The notes under the pieces were generated by a model. The model saw nothing but the letters and a program-made list of their open reading frames with translations, did not search any database and was not told where the DNA came from. Both the position numbers and the translations under genes were made by a program. Positions 8,893 to 17,725 of a stretch of 33,577 bases of DNA are shown in pieces; within the stretch, counting starts at the first letter, position 1; the number at the start of each line of letters is the position of its first letter. This DNA is from a virus: positions 1-33,577 of the IMG/VR virus record IMGVR_UViG_3300047998_000025. The stretch is one strand, 5' to 3'.

Positions 8893-11622
8893 ATGCCAGT
8901 AACTGTTGTTACATCACCAGATGGGGCAGAATACGAAGTAAACCATCCAGAAACAGCTACGGATGAAGAGATTCTTGCGTATGCTCGTCAAGAGTTTGGT
9001 AAACCTGCTATTGAAGATGAGCAAAATGCTTCTGCTAGAGAGCAGTTTATGTATGCCTTTGATAAAGAAGGCAACCTTACTACATACGCTGGCGACATAC
9101 TAGAATCTAAGTTTCCATTAGGTGCTATTAGCTTTGACTTTTCTGAGGGTTTTCAATACTTATCACCAACAGAGCGTTACGGTGAAGAGTTTATGGAAGC
9201 CACTCCTGAACAGCGTCGTGAAATTATCATGCAACGTCGTGAAGAACAGTTAGGCATAGACTACGGCGAAGACTTTAGAGAAGACGCTGAAGGCATGGCT
9301 GCTACATTAGGACAAGTTGCTAAGGCTGTTGCTGACCCGGCTGCTGCGTTGATTCCTGTAGGTCGAGGTTACAAAGCAATAGCGGCAACTTCTGGTGGTC
9401 TTGGCGCTACGTATGAAGTTCTTGAAGACGTTGCTGAAAACAAACCGATTGATGTTAAAGAAGCAGCTCTTACTGGAGCCGTTAGTGCTGTAGGTGTTCC
9501 TGTTACTATAGCAGGCGCTAGGACAGTTGCTAACATAGTACAAGATAAGGTTGCTAACAAGGCATTTAACAATGCTCAAAAAGTAATCAACGAAAAAGCC
9601 GCTCAAGGTTATGTGGTTAAAGACATGCCTAAAGTTCTTGAAGAGGCTGGCGTAGATATGGTTAAGCTAGCTTCGGCTCAGTCAAAGTTAGGTAAGAAAC
9701 TAACCGTACCTGCCTTTGCAGATGCAGCAGAAATAGCGGCTAATCAAGCGATTACTAGAGACAGCGCAGTAACACGTACTATAAGTAAAGGTTTAGATAA
9801 GTATTTAGGCACGTTGTCTACACGTGTTCGTAACATATCAGAGCCTGTGTTTGGTAGACTCCGTAAGTTTGAGTACAACATACACGTTAACACACAAAAC
9901 AAACTAAACGCTGTGAAGCCTTTCATCGAAATGCTAGGCAAAACAGACCCTAAGTTTAAACAGCGCATTGCACGAACATTGTTTAACGGTAACTTTGATG
10001 CTGCTGAAGGATTGATGAGAGTATCTAACCCGGAGTTGTTACCTCAGTTTTCTGCTGTAAAGGGGCTACTAGAATCTACAGCTAATGAGTTGGTAGAGTC
10101 TGGTCATTCTTTAACCAAGCTTGATAACTACTTTCCTAGAAAGGTAAACGATCTTGAAGGATTGTTAGAGTCTTTAGGCACAAAGAAAAAGTCTTCTGTT
10201 GAGAAAGCACTGCAGAAGTATGCACAAACAAAAGGATTCTCAAGTGTTGCTGAAGTTCCTCCTGAAGAGCGAGCAGAAGTTGTGGATCTTGTTATGCGTG
10301 GTTACAAGCAGACAACAGATGGGGGTAAGCCTAGATTCTTAAAGCCGCGAACGATTGAACAAGTTTCTCCTGAGCACATGAAGTACTACGCAACTCCTGA
10401 AGAATCAATACAGTCTTATCTACGTGGTGCTGTTAACGATATTGAAAGACGTAAGTTTTTTGGCAGGTCAGTTAACGAAGACATGGCAGGTAGATTCAAC
10501 ACCGATTCATCAATAGGTCGTTTTATTGCTGACGAATTAGATGCAGGTAACATACCTTCTGAAAAACAAGATGAACTTAGGGACTTGTTGCAGGCTCGCT
10601 TTGTAGGCGGTGAAACAGCTACTGGTGGTGTGTTGGGCGGTGTTAGAGACTTAGGCTACATGGGTACGATTGCTAACCCAATCTCTGCTTTGACTCAGCT
10701 TGGTGATTTAGGTATTACGTCTGCCTTGAAGGGTCTTGGTCCTACTTTTAGATCTATGTTCGGAGCTAAAGAAGCGAAGCTTATTGACATTGGTTTAGAT
10801 GATGTAATCTCAAAAGAACTTTCAGAAGCTAGAGTATCGTCAAGAGCTTTAAATAGTTTGTTAAAAGCATCTGGGTTTAAAAGAGTGGACAGGCTTACAA
10901 AAGAAACGTTTATCAATGCCTCTTTGAAAAGAGCTAGAGCGTTAGCGCGTACAGAGAAGGGTCAACAAGAGTTACGTAAGAACTGGGGTAATGTCTTTGG
11001 AGATGAGTTTGAGTCTCTTGTAGACGATCTTAACTCTAAGGTCATGTCAGATAATGTTAAGTTCTACTTGTTTAACGAGCTATCTGGTGTGCAGCCTATA
11101 ACGCTAAGTGAAATGCCTGAAGCGTACTTAACCAGCCCCAACGGTCGTGTATTTTACATGCTTAAATCTTTTACTCTAAAACTTTACGACGTTGTTAGAA
11201 ACAATATCGTTAAAGAGTACAAGCAAGGAAATAAGATGAAGGCTGTTAAAAACGCAGCGTTACTTGCTGGATACTTTACTGCTGCTAATACAGGCGTAGG
11301 TGTAACAAAAGACTTATTACTAGGAAGAGACGTTAGACCTGAAGACCTTCCTAGCAGATCTTTGTGGGCTTTACTTGGCGGTTTTGGTATCAATCAATAT
11401 GTGTCTGAAAGATACCTATCTAGAGGTGACATGAAAGGAGCGTTGTTTAATACTTTTGCTCCTGCTACTCCTGTTATTGATGCTGCTTTTAAGTTAGGAA
11501 CGGAACTGCCCAAAGAAGATCCAAATATTGAAACAACTTTGAAGGCAGTCCCGCTTGTAGGTCCAATTGTTTATAACTGGTTCGGTGGCGGTGCTGAAAA
11601 GTTCAACGAACGCTTAGATTAA
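8893..11622 (+). CDS. Large internal virion/DNA-ejection protein 3
   Basis: The 909-residue product starts at ATG 8893 with GAGAGG six bases upstream; a GTG at 8866 would overlap the previous gene and lacks a site. The N-terminus (VTVVTSPDGAEYEVNHPETA, then DEEILAYARQEFG) has the 'PDG...V.HP..ATDEEILAYA' pattern I know from phage ejection proteins. Residues about 140-225 are Ala/Val-rich and hydrophobic, and the rest is mostly long helices. It is the largest and last of the ejection trio, in the position of T7 gp16. T7 gp16 carries a transglycosylase domain; no such motif was seen here. The stop overlaps the convergent RNR stop at TTAA 11619-11622. Confidence 0.72.
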   Translation: MPVTVVTSPDGAEYEVNHPETATDEEILAYARQEFGKPAIEDEQNASAREQFMYAFDKEGNLTTYAGDILESKFPLGAISFDFSEGFQYLSPTERYGEEFMEATPEQRREIIMQRREEQLGIDYGEDFREDAEGMAATLGQVAKAVADPAAALIPVGRGYKAIAATSGGLGATYEVLEDVAENKPIDVKEAALTGAVSAVGVPVTIAGARTVANIVQDKVANKAFNNAQKVINEKAAQGYVVKDMPKVLEEAGVDMVKLASAQSKLGKKLTVPAFADAAEIAANQAITRDSAVTRTISKGLDKYLGTLSTRVRNISEPVFGRLRKFEYNIHVNTQNKLNAVKPFIEMLGKTDPKFKQRIARTLFNGNFDAAEGLMRVSNPELLPQFSAVKGLLESTANELVESGHSLTKLDNYFPRKVNDLEGLLESLGTKKKSSVEKALQKYAQTKGFSSVAEVPPEERAEVVDLVMRGYKQTTDGGKPRFLKPRTIEQVSPEHMKYYATPEESIQSYLRGAVNDIERRKFFGRSVNEDMAGRFNTDSSIGRFIADELDAGNIPSEKQDELRDLLQARFVGGETATGGVLGGVRDLGYMGTIANPISALTQLGDLGITSALKGLGPTFRSMFGAKEAKLIDIGLDDVISKELSEARVSSRALNSLLKASGFKRVDRLTKETFINASLKRARALARTEKGQQELRKNWGNVFGDEFESLVDDLNSKVMSDNVKFYLFNELSGVQPITLSEMPEAYLTSPNGRVFYMLKSFTLKLYDVVRNNIVKEYKQGNKMKAVKNAALLAGYFTAANTGVGVTKDLLLGRDVRPEDLPSRSLWALLGGFGINQYVSERYLSRGDMKGALFNTFAPATPVIDAAFKLGTELPKEDPNIETTLKAVPLVGPIVYNWFGGGAEKFNERLD

Positions 11623-13490
11623 ATCTCGCAGTTGTTACCAGTACAGGCTAGCGTCTGTGACCCTTCAGTCATGTCAGAGTTTTCAGAGATGTTCCACTCA
11701 ATCGTCTCTGGAAACTCTTCCTTCAACTTATCATAAGTCTCTAAGTCAATAGGCTCATAAGGTGCTTGTTGATAGGTATGCTCTGAGTAAGGCAAGAATG
11801 ATATACCACTGATCTTGTCGAACTTGTTATACAACCACTGACCTACCTCAAGAAACTCATCGTCACGATAGTAACAAGTCATTGACGGTTTGTGTTCGCA
11901 CCAGTAGTCCTGATAAATCTCCCATAGTTCTAACTGTTCCATAGCACCCATCTCAGAGGCCACTACAGCTCCGTCAGGAGACTTTATAGGGAAGCTGAAT
12001 ACCTTGGTACTGGGTGACATTACATCGTCCTCTACAGGGATTCCTGCAGCTTCTAGGACTTGGCAGAGGGGGTCTCTTGAGTCTGCTCTAACTCGTCTAA
12101 TGTATTGATCTGAGTATCTAGGGTGGATGCCAGAAGCAGAATCAACCAACTGACTAACAGTACCGGAAGGTTTAACAGCAGTGATGGCAGTGCTAATATT
12201 AATACCAAGCTTAGTAGCCCATTCCTTATTAGTGTTAATCGCCTCTTCCTTGAGGGTATTAAGCCACGTCTTAAGTTTCTCACGATCTTCTCTCCCTGAC
12301 AACATGGGGTGATCCATGATGCCTGTCAAGCTAACGCCTAGTAACGCTTCCTCTTCAGTGTTCTTCTGCCATACCTTACGAAGGTAACGAAAGTCTGTCA
12401 AGGTAGCCTGTAAAGTTCCAAGGATAGCCGCAGTACGTACTTTTCGTTGCAAGTCTGAGAGCGTATCGGTTGCCCTGACAACAACTTCCGATAGATTGCA
12501 GAACTGGTTTGGTCGTAGGATAATCTCGCTACATGGATTAGTTCCAAAATCATAGGTAGCATCTCGTCGCTCGTTCTTTGCAGCTTGCTTTTGACTTGCG
12601 ACTCTAGAGAACATACCTCGCTCTCCTGATCGGGACTCGTATAAACTTTTCCACTCATTTAGGAATGCCTCAAAGTCTGGCTTTTCAGTATAACATGCGC
12701 TGTTGTTGGCTAGTCCCCGTTGAGGATTATCTTGCCACCACTGGCCTGACTTGCATCGTCGGAGTCTATCGTCAGTGAGGTTAGACAGACTGATGAGAGC
12801 GGACCTGCGTACACCGCCGACGACGACGATCTGTGCAATCTTACAGCACAAATCATGACATTCGATGGAGCTAAGTTTACGTCCAGCAGCTTCCCGAAAG
12901 ACGCTGACTGTGAAGTTGAACAGATCGACAAGAGGCTCTGGACCAGATGCTCTACCTCCGAAGGTCTTAAGGGTTGCCCCTGCAGGTCGTACTCCAGATA
13001 CGTCCCATTTTGGAAGTTGACCTGAATAGAGCAAGCTAACAAGTTCCCGGTAAGCTTTAGCCCATCCAATTTTGCTGTCGGCGACGTGTATAACTGAATC
13101 GGTATCATGAAATTCCTCTGCTACTTCTGGTAGTTTAGATACGTATTGTCGTTCAACAGAGTAGCCTACACCTGTACCGCACATAAGTACGTACATCATC
13201 TCATCGAACGCTTTAGGGTGGTCAATAGGTAGGTAGCTACAGTTGAAGCCAGCTACGTTGTCACGGTCAAGAGCGTCACCAGCAGTCATCAACGCTCTCA
13301 TGCTAGGCATAACACCCATGTCATGAATGTCTGCAAAGATACCGTTAGCTTGTTCTAGTGTTAGCTTACCCTTCTCAATCCAGAAGTTTAAGTAACGGTC
13401 AATTGTTTCTTCCCAAGTCTCACGGCGCTGCTCCTCTGGTAGGTAACGTGCGTAGCGTGACTTGTGAATGTATTGTTGATATGCGTCCAT
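11619..13490 (-). CDS. nrdJ: Adenosylcobalamin-dependent (class II) ribonucleotide reductase
   Basis: The 623-residue enzyme reduces ribonucleotides to deoxyribonucleotides, supplying DNA precursors without oxygen or a separate radical subunit. Visible motifs are GFNCSYLPID (Cys84), VVGGVRRSALISL (224-236), NPCSEI (Asn318, Cys320, Glu322), FCNLSEV (Cys331), AVKPSGTVSQLVDSASGIHP (438-457) and a C-terminal CTGNNC (Cys616/Cys621). By analogy with the Lactobacillus leichmannii enzyme, Cys84 and Cys331 form the substrate-reducing disulfide (the 11-residue Cys320-Cys331 spacing matches Cys408-Cys419). Cys320 is the thiyl radical site, and the C-terminal CX4C pair shuttles electrons. Length fits the monomeric B12 type. 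It is the last gene of the minus-strand operon, and its ATG overlaps the DUF3310 stop by one base. Activity would depend on host cobalamin and thioredoxin-type reductant. Confidence 0.93.
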   Translation of the reverse strand: MDAYQQYIHKSRYARYLPEEQRRETWEETIDRYLNFWIEKGKLTLEQANGIFADIHDMGVMPSMRALMTAGDALDRDNVAGFNCSYLPIDHPKAFDEMMYVLMCGTGVGYSVERQYVSKLPEVAEEFHDTDSVIHVADSKIGWAKAYRELVSLLYSGQLPKWDVSGVRPAGATLKTFGGRASGPEPLVDLFNFTVSVFREAAGRKLSSIECHDLCCKIAQIVVVGGVRRSALISLSNLTDDRLRRCKSGQWWQDNPQRGLANNSACYTEKPDFEAFLNEWKSLYESRSGERGMFSRVASQKQAAKNERRDATYDFGTNPCSEIILRPNQFCNLSEVVVRATDTLSDLQRKVRTAAILGTLQATLTDFRYLRKVWQKNTEEEALLGVSLTGIMDHPMLSGREDREKLKTWLNTLKEEAINTNKEWATKLGINISTAITAVKPSGTVSQLVDSASGIHPRYSDQYIRRVRADSRDPLCQVLEAAGIPVEDDVMSPSTKVFSFPIKSPDGAVVASEMGAMEQLELWEIYQDYWCEHKPSMTCYYRDDEFLEVGQWLYNKFDKISGISFLPYSEHTYQQAPYEPIDLETYDKLKEEFPETIEWNISENSDMTEGSQTLACTGNNCEI

Positions 13491-13732
13491 TAAGATTGCA
13501 CCTCTCTGTCTAGCAGTAATTGAATGTAGTGCATGGCTTTACGTAGATCCTCGACACCGTTCTTGTCACGCCATCGGGTTATGTACTTTACTACGTTAGC
13601 CTCACACCAATCAAGGTTATTGTCAATAATAAAATCGATAGGTTGAATGTTATAACGTGCGTAATGGTGTCCGCCCACTTGTCTTTTGCGGGCATCGTCC
13701 CACTGTTTAGGTGTTGCATTGTCAATACTCAT
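13490..13732 (-). CDS. DUF3310 protein
   Basis: The 80-residue protein has the full DUF3310 signature: KRQVGGHHYARYNIQPIDFI, NLDWCEANVVKYITRW and KNGVEDLRKAMHYIQLLLD. The family is widespread in phages and sometimes labelled nucleotide-kinase-like, but its function is not established. It sits between the metallophosphoesterase and ribonucleotide reductase genes and overlaps both (ATGA and TAATG). That suggests co-production with nucleotide-metabolism genes; a direct role there is inference. Confidence 0.88.
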   Translation of the reverse strand: MSIDNATPKQWDDARKRQVGGHHYARYNIQPIDFIIDNNLDWCEANVVKYITRWRDKNGVEDLRKAMHYIQLLLDREVQS

Positions 13733-14493
13733 CCATACTTCCTTTTAAGATAACTCATGCTAATAGGTAGCTCATCAAAGGAACCGTTGTCTACCTCGTT
13801 TAGCATCCATATTCCAGACCAGCTACCGTTCGTTTGAGGGTTTAAGTAGCCTTCACTGTGGTTGTAATATATACCAGCAAACAATCCAGTGATGTTACTA
13901 CCGTCTGCCTTACGTGCGTAGGCTATGTCTCTGTCTTGGACGTGTCCCATGATGCACGACATGAACTTCTTTTGCAACATGAGTTTTGCACAGGTGACTG
14001 GTCTGCCCATGACTCCGCTCGTGAAGTAGTGACAGTACGCGATGCCATCAATGATGATTGGTTGTAGAAAAGGGATAACCTCCCATCCTGCTTCTTCCAA
14101 TAAGAAATGATCATAGCTCATAAGTCCTTCTAGTTTTGGATCAGATTCAATAGCACGTTCGATCCGCTGTTCGTGGTTACCTAACAAGAATACCATCCGT
14201 GGTGTCCATGTCTTCTTCTTGTTACTACGCAAGCGTTCCTTCTCTGCTTCGATAGGCGCTAGGAAATGCTCCATAGCGTTCTGTCCTGCTTGTATGTCTC
14301 GTGTGTACCGCCGTCCTTCAAAGGACTTTTTACCTACGTCATAGCTACTGAGACTTTCCATGTCCCAGTGATCCCCCAGATGAATGATAACGTCAGGCTT
14401 TGTTGCGGCTGCATACTTACCAGCCCAGTACAAATGATCAACACTATTACCGGGCTTGACTTGCGTATCAGGTATTACTAGGTGTCTCGTCAT
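13729..14493 (-). CDS. Calcineurin-like metallophosphoesterase
   Basis: The 254-residue protein carries the metal-binding blocks of the family in order: a first Asp in VIPDTQV (Asp9), LGDHWDM (Asp41), LGNHEQR (Asn106, His107) and MGHVQD (His184). A further H at YCHYF (155) may also bind metal. Such enzymes hydrolyse phosphomono- or diesters. In phage replication operons the substrate may be nucleotides, nucleic acid ends or signalling nucleotides, but nothing here identifies it. It overlaps endonuclease I upstream and DUF3310 downstream by four bases each. Confidence 0.85.
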   Translation of the reverse strand: MTRHLVIPDTQVKPGNSVDHLYWAGKYAAATKPDVIIHLGDHWDMESLSSYDVGKKSFEGRRYTRDIQAGQNAMEHFLAPIEAEKERLRSNKKKTWTPRMVFLLGNHEQRIERAIESDPKLEGLMSYDHFLLEEAGWEVIPFLQPIIIDGIAYCHYFTSGVMGRPVTCAKLMLQKKFMSCIMGHVQDRDIAYARKADGSNITGLFAGIYYNHSEGYLNPQTNGSWSGIWMLNEVDNGSFDELPISMSYLKRKYG

Positions 14494-14897
14494 TGCTTTT
14501 TACTCCATCCGACAGGACAGGTTTCTGGTGTGTACCATGCGAAACCTTGCTTCTCTGCCCATTCTTGCATGGTGTATCGTGTCCCGTCAGCTCTACGTCT
14601 TGCTCCGGGCATTGCAGTTCTTGGGTTCTGGAAGACAAAGACCAGCTCCTCCTTCTCCCCAAGGCTGCTGTTAATGTCAACATATTTCCTCGCCTCTGCG
14701 CGGTCACGGAACCTCCCTTTAGCTTCAATATATATAGTAGAATGTATACTGTAATATACAAAGTCAGGCTCGTACGTCTTGACTTGGGTATATGTTAACT
14801 TACCAACATGGTACTCGCATCGTCTGAACTTCTGGTGAAGGTCATACTCGAACCAGCTATCGTACCCTTTAGGTATGTTACGCTTCGTTCTCTTCAC
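14490..14897 (-). CDS. Endonuclease I, Holliday-junction resolvase (T7 gp3-like)
   Basis: The family signature is clear: E17 in SWFEYDL, then YEPDF (Asp45) and IYIEAKGRF (Glu58, Lys60), matching T7 Glu20, Asp55, Glu65 and Lys67. FVFQNPRT (residues about 87-94) and a C-terminal WAEKQGFAWY also agree. The enzyme resolves branched DNA before packaging and helps break down host DNA. I chose the GTG at 14897 (135 residues, GGAAAG just upstream) because the first conserved block begins there and T7 gp3 is 149 residues. The frame stays open to an ATG at 14987, which would give 165 residues but overlap the exonuclease by 110 bp. The stop overlaps the metallophosphoesterase start. Confidence 0.85.
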   Translation of the reverse strand: MKRTKRNIPKGYDSWFEYDLHQKFRRCEYHVGKLTYTQVKTYEPDFVYYSIHSTIYIEAKGRFRDRAEARKYVDINSSLGEKEELVFVFQNPRTAMPGARRRADGTRYTMQEWAEKQGFAWYTPETCPVGWSKKQ

Positions 14898-15570
14898 TTG
14901 GTCTTTCCCATATCTGATTAGGTTCACGACGTAGCCAAAGCAGCCTAGCGTTCTCGATGACACGCTCTTCTGTCTCCAATAACTCAACGCACTTGTTGAA
15001 CATCTCTATCTCTGACAAACCTTCAAGGATCTTCTGAGACTTTTTCTCACCGATGCCGTGTACACCCATGATGTTATCAGCTCTATCGCCCATGATGATC
15101 TGACGATAAAAGAATAACAGTCCTTCCTCTTCAGTAACAGAAGACAGTTCACGCTTGTTAAAGTTGTAATGTCTGCACGGTACTTGTTTAAAGTCCTTAT
15201 CAAGACTGACGATGATGCTGTCAGGGATGGTGGTAGCGTCGATAGCAATCAAGTCATCAGCTTCCTCATCTTCTGATACAACAGCTTTCCAGTCTTCGAT
15301 CAGGTACTTACGTATAGCTTCAAGGTGTGCAGGTTTTTCTACGTCCTTACGGTTACCTTTGTAAGGCGCAGTCACAGCCACGTCGTTACGAAAGTTACCC
15401 TTGCCTGTTAGGTAGACACGGTAGTCTGGTTCGCCGTCTATCATGGTGTATAGATCGCTTACCAGATCAGACAAGAAACTGCCCGTAGTATAACAGGCAG
15501 TCTTGACTGACTCATCGTCGCACTTGAATGCACAACGATAAGCCACAATGTCACCGTCAATCAGGATCAC
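14878..15570 (-). CDS. 5'-3' exonuclease (FEN/T7 gp6-like)
   Basis: The 230-residue protein has N-terminal LIDGDIVAYR (Asp5, Asp7), the acidic core SEDEEADDLIA (99-109), SLDKDFKQVP (Asp124, Asp126), GDRADNIMGV (161-170) and a helix-hairpin-helix GIGEKKSQKIL. These are the metal sites and H3TH of the 5'-nuclease superfamily. T7 gp6 is 300 residues, so this is shorter. It would remove RNA primers, create single strands for concatemer formation and degrade host DNA with endonuclease I. The start overlaps SSB by four bases and the end overlaps endonuclease I. Confidence 0.88.
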   Translation of the reverse strand: MILIDGDIVAYRCAFKCDDESVKTACYTTGSFLSDLVSDLYTMIDGEPDYRVYLTGKGNFRNDVAVTAPYKGNRKDVEKPAHLEAIRKYLIEDWKAVVSEDEEADDLIAIDATTIPDSIIVSLDKDFKQVPCRHYNFNKRELSSVTEEEGLLFFYRQIIMGDRADNIMGVHGIGEKKSQKILEGLSEIEMFNKCVELLETEERVIENARLLWLRREPNQIWERPSEENEA

Positions 15571-15971
15571 AACGCTTCCGCTTCAGAGACTGAGTTGTCA
15601 GCGTATTCGATCAGGTTAGTAACCTTCATCTTGATCATGGATGGTGAACGTCCTGTACCAACAGACCAGTCATAGTATCCTACAACAGCGATAGCTTCAG
15701 ATCCGTTAGCGATAAGAACATCTTCAGGAATCTCAACACCGTTCTCATCTGTTAGACGCATAGGGTTGTTGCTCTTCATGGTGATAAAGAAGCCACGGTC
15801 ATCGCCCTTGTTGCTAGGTGCAATACCCATCTCTTCGATGGCCTCAACAGCTTTATCGCTGAGGTTACCAAGTTGTACTTGATACTTGTTACTGTACTTG
15901 TTGAGCTTGTTACGCTCACACCAGTAGACGGTACCGCGTACAGTGATGGGTGGTAGTTTGTTTGCAGACAT
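15567..15971 (-). CDS. Putative single-stranded DNA-binding protein
   Basis: The 134-residue protein looks like an OB-fold. It has strands such as ITVRGTVYWCERN and KYQVQLGNLSD, a loop with GDDRGFFITMKSNNPMRL, further strands (EAIAVVGYYDWS, SMIKMKVTNLIEYA) and a short acidic tail (SVSEAEAL). T7 gp2.5-type SSBs have this length class and use an acidic C-terminus to contact polymerase and primase-helicase; this tail is only weakly acidic. It lies between DNA polymerase and exonuclease, where SSB genes are common in such phages. AGGAG six bases before the ATG is strong, consistent with high production. The call rests on fold pattern and position. Confidence 0.75.
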   Translation of the reverse strand: MSANKLPPITVRGTVYWCERNKLNKYSNKYQVQLGNLSDKAVEAIEEMGIAPSNKGDDRGFFITMKSNNPMRLTDENGVEIPEDVLIANGSEAIAVVGYYDWSVGTGRSPSMIKMKVTNLIEYADNSVSEAEAL

Positions 15972-15981
15972 AAGTTTCTCC

Positions 15982-17634
15982 TTAATGTGTCTCTGCCCAA
16001 TTGTTACCTACTCTATACTCGCCGTCTAAGGGACACCGTAGGCTGAGTGTCTCACCGGCGATTCTGATTGCACGTACACCCATACGTCCGACTGTGTCAG
16101 CGTAGTGGGCAGGTGTTTCTATCTGCCATTCATCGTGTACGTTTGCTACAAATCTATGTGGTATGTTGCGTAGTTTATCTGACAAGTGTACCAAGGCTTG
16201 CTTCATAACGATAGCCCCAGCACCTTGTAGTAATGTATTCAGTGCGGCGTGTTCTGATCTGACTCTGAGCTTTCGTCCGTCGAGTCCAGTAAGGATGCCT
16301 GATGCAGCCTGTCCGTGAGTATCTCTTCTAACTCTTTCAAGAGACGGCGTGTTAGAAAGAAATGTTTCTTTAAGTCTGCGTCCAGTAACGCTATTTCCTC
16401 CAACGATAGCTCCGATCTTAGCATCTCCGGCTCCATACAGAAACGCATAAATGAATGTTTTCGCAAGAGGGCGGCTCTCAAGTTTAGCTGCTCGTTGATT
16501 AGCTGTATGAATATCGCCATTGAGTAGTTCATTAGTATAGTTCTCGTCGTCCATGTAGTGAGCCAACATACGTAACTCTAAACCGCTGGCGTCTATACCA
16601 ACCAACTTGTTACCTTCATCCACTGTCCAACATGAGCGGCACTCAGTACCGAACGGTGCAGACACTGCTGGTACTTGTGCCATGTTAGGTGATAGATGTG
16701 TCATACGTCCTGTCACAGCTCCGTTGGTAATGACTCTGCCATGTACTCTACCATCGTCCTTGACAGCTTTCAACCATGAATCTATCTGAGCTACTCGCTT
16801 CTGCAACATCATGTAACGTGCAACTGCTTTAGCTTCAGGAAGGTCTATACTGTCCAACACCTTCTCGTCAACGATGATGTTACCCTTCTCAGTCTTCTTG
16901 TCAAACTTAACACCAAGACCCTGTAGTCGCTCTGCAATTTGCTTACGTGAGCCGGGATTGAACACAGTCACCTTGTCCTTCAGACGCTTACCTGTCTTCT
17001 CAGAGATACGTTCTTCAACAATAGGTGGGAAGATAGCTTGTAACTCTGCTTCGATGTTGTTCATCTCAAACATAAGATCCATCATCAACTTCTCAGCGAA
17101 GGGTGTGTCTAGCTTGAAGCCGTTACGTTCTTGCTCAGTCACGGCCCAACCTACGTTGTGTTCAAGATCAATACACTCCTTCGAGAAACCTTCCTTGCGT
17201 AGCTGTAGTTCAAGCCACTTGTGTACACGCTCAGTCAGTTCAACGTCAGCGATACAGTACTCGATCATTTCGTCTGTTAGTCCACCGTCGTAGTCTGTAA
17301 AGTCGAGCTTGCCTGTTCCTCCAAGGATTGTTCCCCAGTTACGCAGTGAATGTCCCCCTTCTTGGCTTGGATTGTAGAGTCTGGAGAGGTATAAAGTATC
17401 CACAACAAGATGCCTAGGAATGCGTACGTCCCAAACACTATCGAGAACACGGCAATCAAATCCAATGAGATTATGTCCGATAACTTGTTCCGCTTCATGC
17501 AACACCTTCTTCAAAGACTCTGGTGTCGTATGTACTTGGGTGCTGTTCTTCACCTTCGTAACGGCACACCAGATCGTTGAGTGATCCAAAGTAGTTTCTA
17601 TATCCAAGTAACAGGTATTCATCGTATGTCTCAT
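15982..17634 (-). CDS. Family A DNA polymerase with 3'-5' exonuclease
   Basis: Numbering is from the ATG at 17634 (550 residues). Proofreading motifs are YLDIETT (Asp11, Glu13), GHNLIGFD (53-60) and YCIADVELT (126-134). Polymerase motif A is GIDASGLELR (Asp348); motif B is RPLAKTFIYAFLYGAG (Lys392, Tyr396, Tyr400); motif C is VHDEW (His500, Asp501, Glu502). Tyr396 aligns with E. coli Phe762, as in T7, where Tyr allows efficient ddNTP use. T7 gp5 is 704 residues; the stretch between exonuclease and motif A lacks room for the thioredoxin-binding loop, so processivity must work differently. ATG 17622 (MNTCYLDIETT) with GAGA upstream is an equally good start. It replicates the genome with the primase-helicase and SSB encoded beside it. 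Confidence 0.93.
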   Translation of the reverse strand: MRHTMNTCYLDIETTLDHSTIWCAVTKVKNSTQVHTTPESLKKVLHEAEQVIGHNLIGFDCRVLDSVWDVRIPRHLVVDTLYLSRLYNPSQEGGHSLRNWGTILGGTGKLDFTDYDGGLTDEMIEYCIADVELTERVHKWLELQLRKEGFSKECIDLEHNVGWAVTEQERNGFKLDTPFAEKLMMDLMFEMNNIEAELQAIFPPIVEERISEKTGKRLKDKVTVFNPGSRKQIAERLQGLGVKFDKKTEKGNIIVDEKVLDSIDLPEAKAVARYMMLQKRVAQIDSWLKAVKDDGRVHGRVITNGAVTGRMTHLSPNMAQVPAVSAPFGTECRSCWTVDEGNKLVGIDASGLELRMLAHYMDDENYTNELLNGDIHTANQRAAKLESRPLAKTFIYAFLYGAGDAKIGAIVGGNSVTGRRLKETFLSNTPSLERVRRDTHGQAASGILTGLDGRKLRVRSEHAALNTLLQGAGAIVMKQALVHLSDKLRNIPHRFVANVHDEWQIETPAHYADTVGRMGVRAIRIAGETLSLRCPLDGEYRVGNNWAETH

Positions 17635-17725
17635 TTAGTTCGTTACGTTCAGTCTTATGGTTAAACTTCTGGTAAGTCTCCATCAACTGTTCCTGTTCCA
17701 ATATCCAAGTCCCAATCTTGCTCAT
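17495..17725 (-). CDS. Possible overlapping small gene bridging zinc-finger and polymerase genes
   Basis: A 76-residue frame (MSKIGTWILEQEQLMETYQK at the start) overlaps the zinc-finger gene by 65 bp and the first 140 bp of the polymerase gene, in a third frame. AGGAG lies 10 bases before its ATG. Its beginning resembles the 'M.KIG.W..E.QE' opening of many very small T7-like phage proteins, and composition is ordinary (YDEYLLLGYRNYFGSLNDL). Without it there is a 26-bp gap before the polymerase. It could also be a chance frame; the overlap is long for a real phage gene. Confidence 0.4.
   Translation of the reverse strand: MSKIGTWILEQEQLMETYQKFNHKTERNELNETYDEYLLLGYRNYFGSLNDLVCRYEGEEQHPSTYDTRVFEEGVA

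Noticed and set aside
14898-14987. N-terminal extension of endonuclease I to ATG 14987
   Set aside because: Would overlap the exonuclease by 110 bp and adds residues before the first conserved block; GTG 14897 fits better.
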